From the NCBI RefSeq assembly GCF_007746795.1, contig NZ_CP036343.1, positions 1,182,531 to 1,246,530 on the forward strand: DNA of 64,000 nucleotides, written 5' to 3'. The position numbers and the translations under genes were made by a program. The notes beneath the pieces are model-generated. The model did no database searches. It was not told the DNA's origin and saw only the letters and a program-made list of their open reading frames with translations. This DNA comes from Gimesia algae. GTDB lineage: Bacteria > Planctomycetota > Planctomycetia > Planctomycetales > Planctomycetaceae. Shown here in pieces: positions 62,857-64,000 of the stretch. Numbering within the stretch: position 1 is the first letter of the stretch; each line of letters opens with the position of its first letter.

Positions 62857-63732
62857 TCATGATTTGGGTTTCGGTAGCTGATTGCTGAGTTTGCTCACTT
62901 CATCAATCAGTTCCAGTTGCTTCTGGTAGACCTTAATCAGTTCACGTCGTAACTGATCTGTTTCGACAAATTCCTGGTTCCGTTTCTGTTCTTCTTCTTC
63001 AAGGCCAGTGACCAGTCCTTTGCGGAGTTCGACAGGCAGAAGTTCATCTTGAGGAGCAGTATCAGAACCGATCAGTTCACTCACCCGGGCTTCCAGCCGC
63101 TCTTTTGCAGCCGCCAGCAGACGATTCAGATCCTGTAAGTGATCCTGCTTTAATTTGTTCTGTTCTTCACTTTGTACAAGCTGATCCCGCAGACTTCGCA
63201 GTGTGTTCGTATAATTCAGTGGGACCAGTTCCCTCAATCGCCATGGTCCATTTTTCCAGGTAGCCACTTCTCCGGGCTGGGGAGGATTGATGAGTACCAG
63301 CGCATCCCGACTATTGGGAGCAAAACGGAAGGCACCGACATAGGTGGAGCCCCCCGGTTTACCAGCATCAGACGGCTGAAACGCGTAGAAAACCTGTGAA
63401 GCCGCTGCTGTGGCTGACAAGCCTTCACCACCGAGCGGCTGAGCTCCATTCAGTTTCACCTGAATCTCACCGCTCTGCCGATCCTTAACACTCACTTCCA
63501 CATCCCAATAACGATCCCAGCCCAGCATGACCTGGGTTAATTTGTTGAGAAGTTTTTTACGCTCTCTTTCTCTGGCATCGATTTCAGCCGTGTTCTTCTG
63601 AATCTGTGCTTTATTCTTTTCGACAACTTTGAGCCAGCTTCCACGGACATCTAGCATCTTGGATGTCAGCAGAACTGCCCCTACTGTTGCAATGGCAACG
63701 AACCAGACCAGGATTACTCCGGATTTATGCAT
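62857..63732 (-). CDS. Membrane-anchored coiled-coil hypothetical protein
   Basis: Protein of 291 residues. One N-terminal helix (VILVWFVAIATVGAVLLTS, about 6-24) anchors it. A first coiled coil at about 34-66, a central strand-rich domain with GGSTYVGAFRF and a second long coiled coil (about 180-290) follow. The composition is typical of planctomycete envelope proteins of unknown function. Its stop is 107 bases before the start of the rhomboid gene, which is read next on the same strand. Confidence 0.7.
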   Translation of the reverse strand: MHKSGVILVWFVAIATVGAVLLTSKMLDVRGSWLKVVEKNKAQIQKNTAEIDARERERKKLLNKLTQVMLGWDRYWDVEVSVKDRQSGEIQVKLNGAQPLGGEGLSATAAASQVFYAFQPSDAGKPGGSTYVGAFRFAPNSRDALVLINPPQPGEVATWKNGPWRLRELVPLNYTNTLRSLRDQLVQSEEQNKLKQDHLQDLNRLLAAAKERLEARVSELIGSDTAPQDELLPVELRKGLVTGLEEEEQKRNQEFVETDQLRRELIKVYQKQLELIDEVSKLSNQLPKPKS

Positions 63733-64000
63733 CTGTATTAAACCTTGATGGAATCAGTCGAGATTCTCTCTCGTTATCTTGATTTGAATCTTAAAATACT
63801 TATGTTCTGTGTAATTCGATCACATTTCGCAGCTTCCACTGCTCCGCACGCTCTACTGGAGTTATCTGCAGTGATACCCTGTTTCTAACATCGACGCCCG
63901 GCAACTCAAGATCGAAAATAAATTATCTGGTATGAATTATTCGCACAGATCCCCAAGAGATCTATCCAGAGGGACTGGAAAGCGACAAAAAGTCAATCAG

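Noticed and set aside
1..64000. CRISPR arrays, insertion sequences, phage or integrase genes
   Set aside because: No evenly spaced direct repeats with unique spacers and no transposase, integrase or phage proteins were seen on either strand.

Overview
The window is 64 kb of bacterial chromosome that looks planctomycetal, most like Gimesia/Planctomyces maris. That placement is inferred from gene content, not from a search. The evidence is a DUF1559 protein with a pseudopilin-like N-terminus and H-X9-DG tail, MJ0042-type zinc-ribbon membrane proteins, an ECF sigma factor next to a Ser/Thr kinase, a Tat-exported Gfo/Idh/MocA oxidoreductase, a CX4CH secreted protein, a fused SecDF and many GTG starts. 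I see no tRNA, rRNA, CRISPR array, transposase or phage gene.

Layout. 1-13 kb: the edge of a ceramidase-like gene, two convergent zinc-ribbon membrane proteins, a DUF1559 protein with a small lipoprotein, a SUKH-like pair, and hydrolases, deacylases and an oxidoreductase. 13-18 kb: a nucleotidyltransferase-HD fusion, a secreted toroid/beta-helix protein and a complete ceramidase-like protein. 18-26 kb: a minus-strand run of eight genes, namely a thioredoxin-like lipoprotein candidate, a FtsX/LolD-type ABC pair, a molybdate-type ABC transporter with a two-domain binding protein, a MoaD-like protein ending in Gly-Gly and a ThiF/MoeB-like protein lacking a key Asp. 26-29 kb: two small unknowns and an alternative GlmU. 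29-37.6 kb: a chemosensory cluster (cheA-cheW-receptor, then cheY-cheB-cheR) whose receptor is soluble and carries a flavohaemoglobin-like globin domain and three PAS domains.

38-50 kb holds core metabolism and information genes: GAPDH, then rpe / inactive histidine phosphatase / accD as one operon, then a Ser/Thr kinase, a UvrD-type helicase, a ClC channel, TsaB, a small protein and a dihydroorotase. 50-56 kb: the export and tRNA-modification block secDF-yajC-tgt, in which Tgt has lost its three zinc cysteines, plus an orphan GspF-like gene. 56-64 kb: a FabI-like reductase, a four-EF-hand secreted protein, a GT9 glycosyltransferase, an ECF sigma factor with kinase, a rhomboid protease and a coiled-coil membrane protein.

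Most unusual points: a 92-bp imperfect-palindrome repeat family in three intergenic gaps (four copies, two in tandem), the globin chemoreceptor, the molybdate/MoaD/atypical-E1 operon, the zinc-less Tgt, and several proteins that keep a fold but have lost catalytic residues (histidine phosphatase, receiver domain, E1-like protein).
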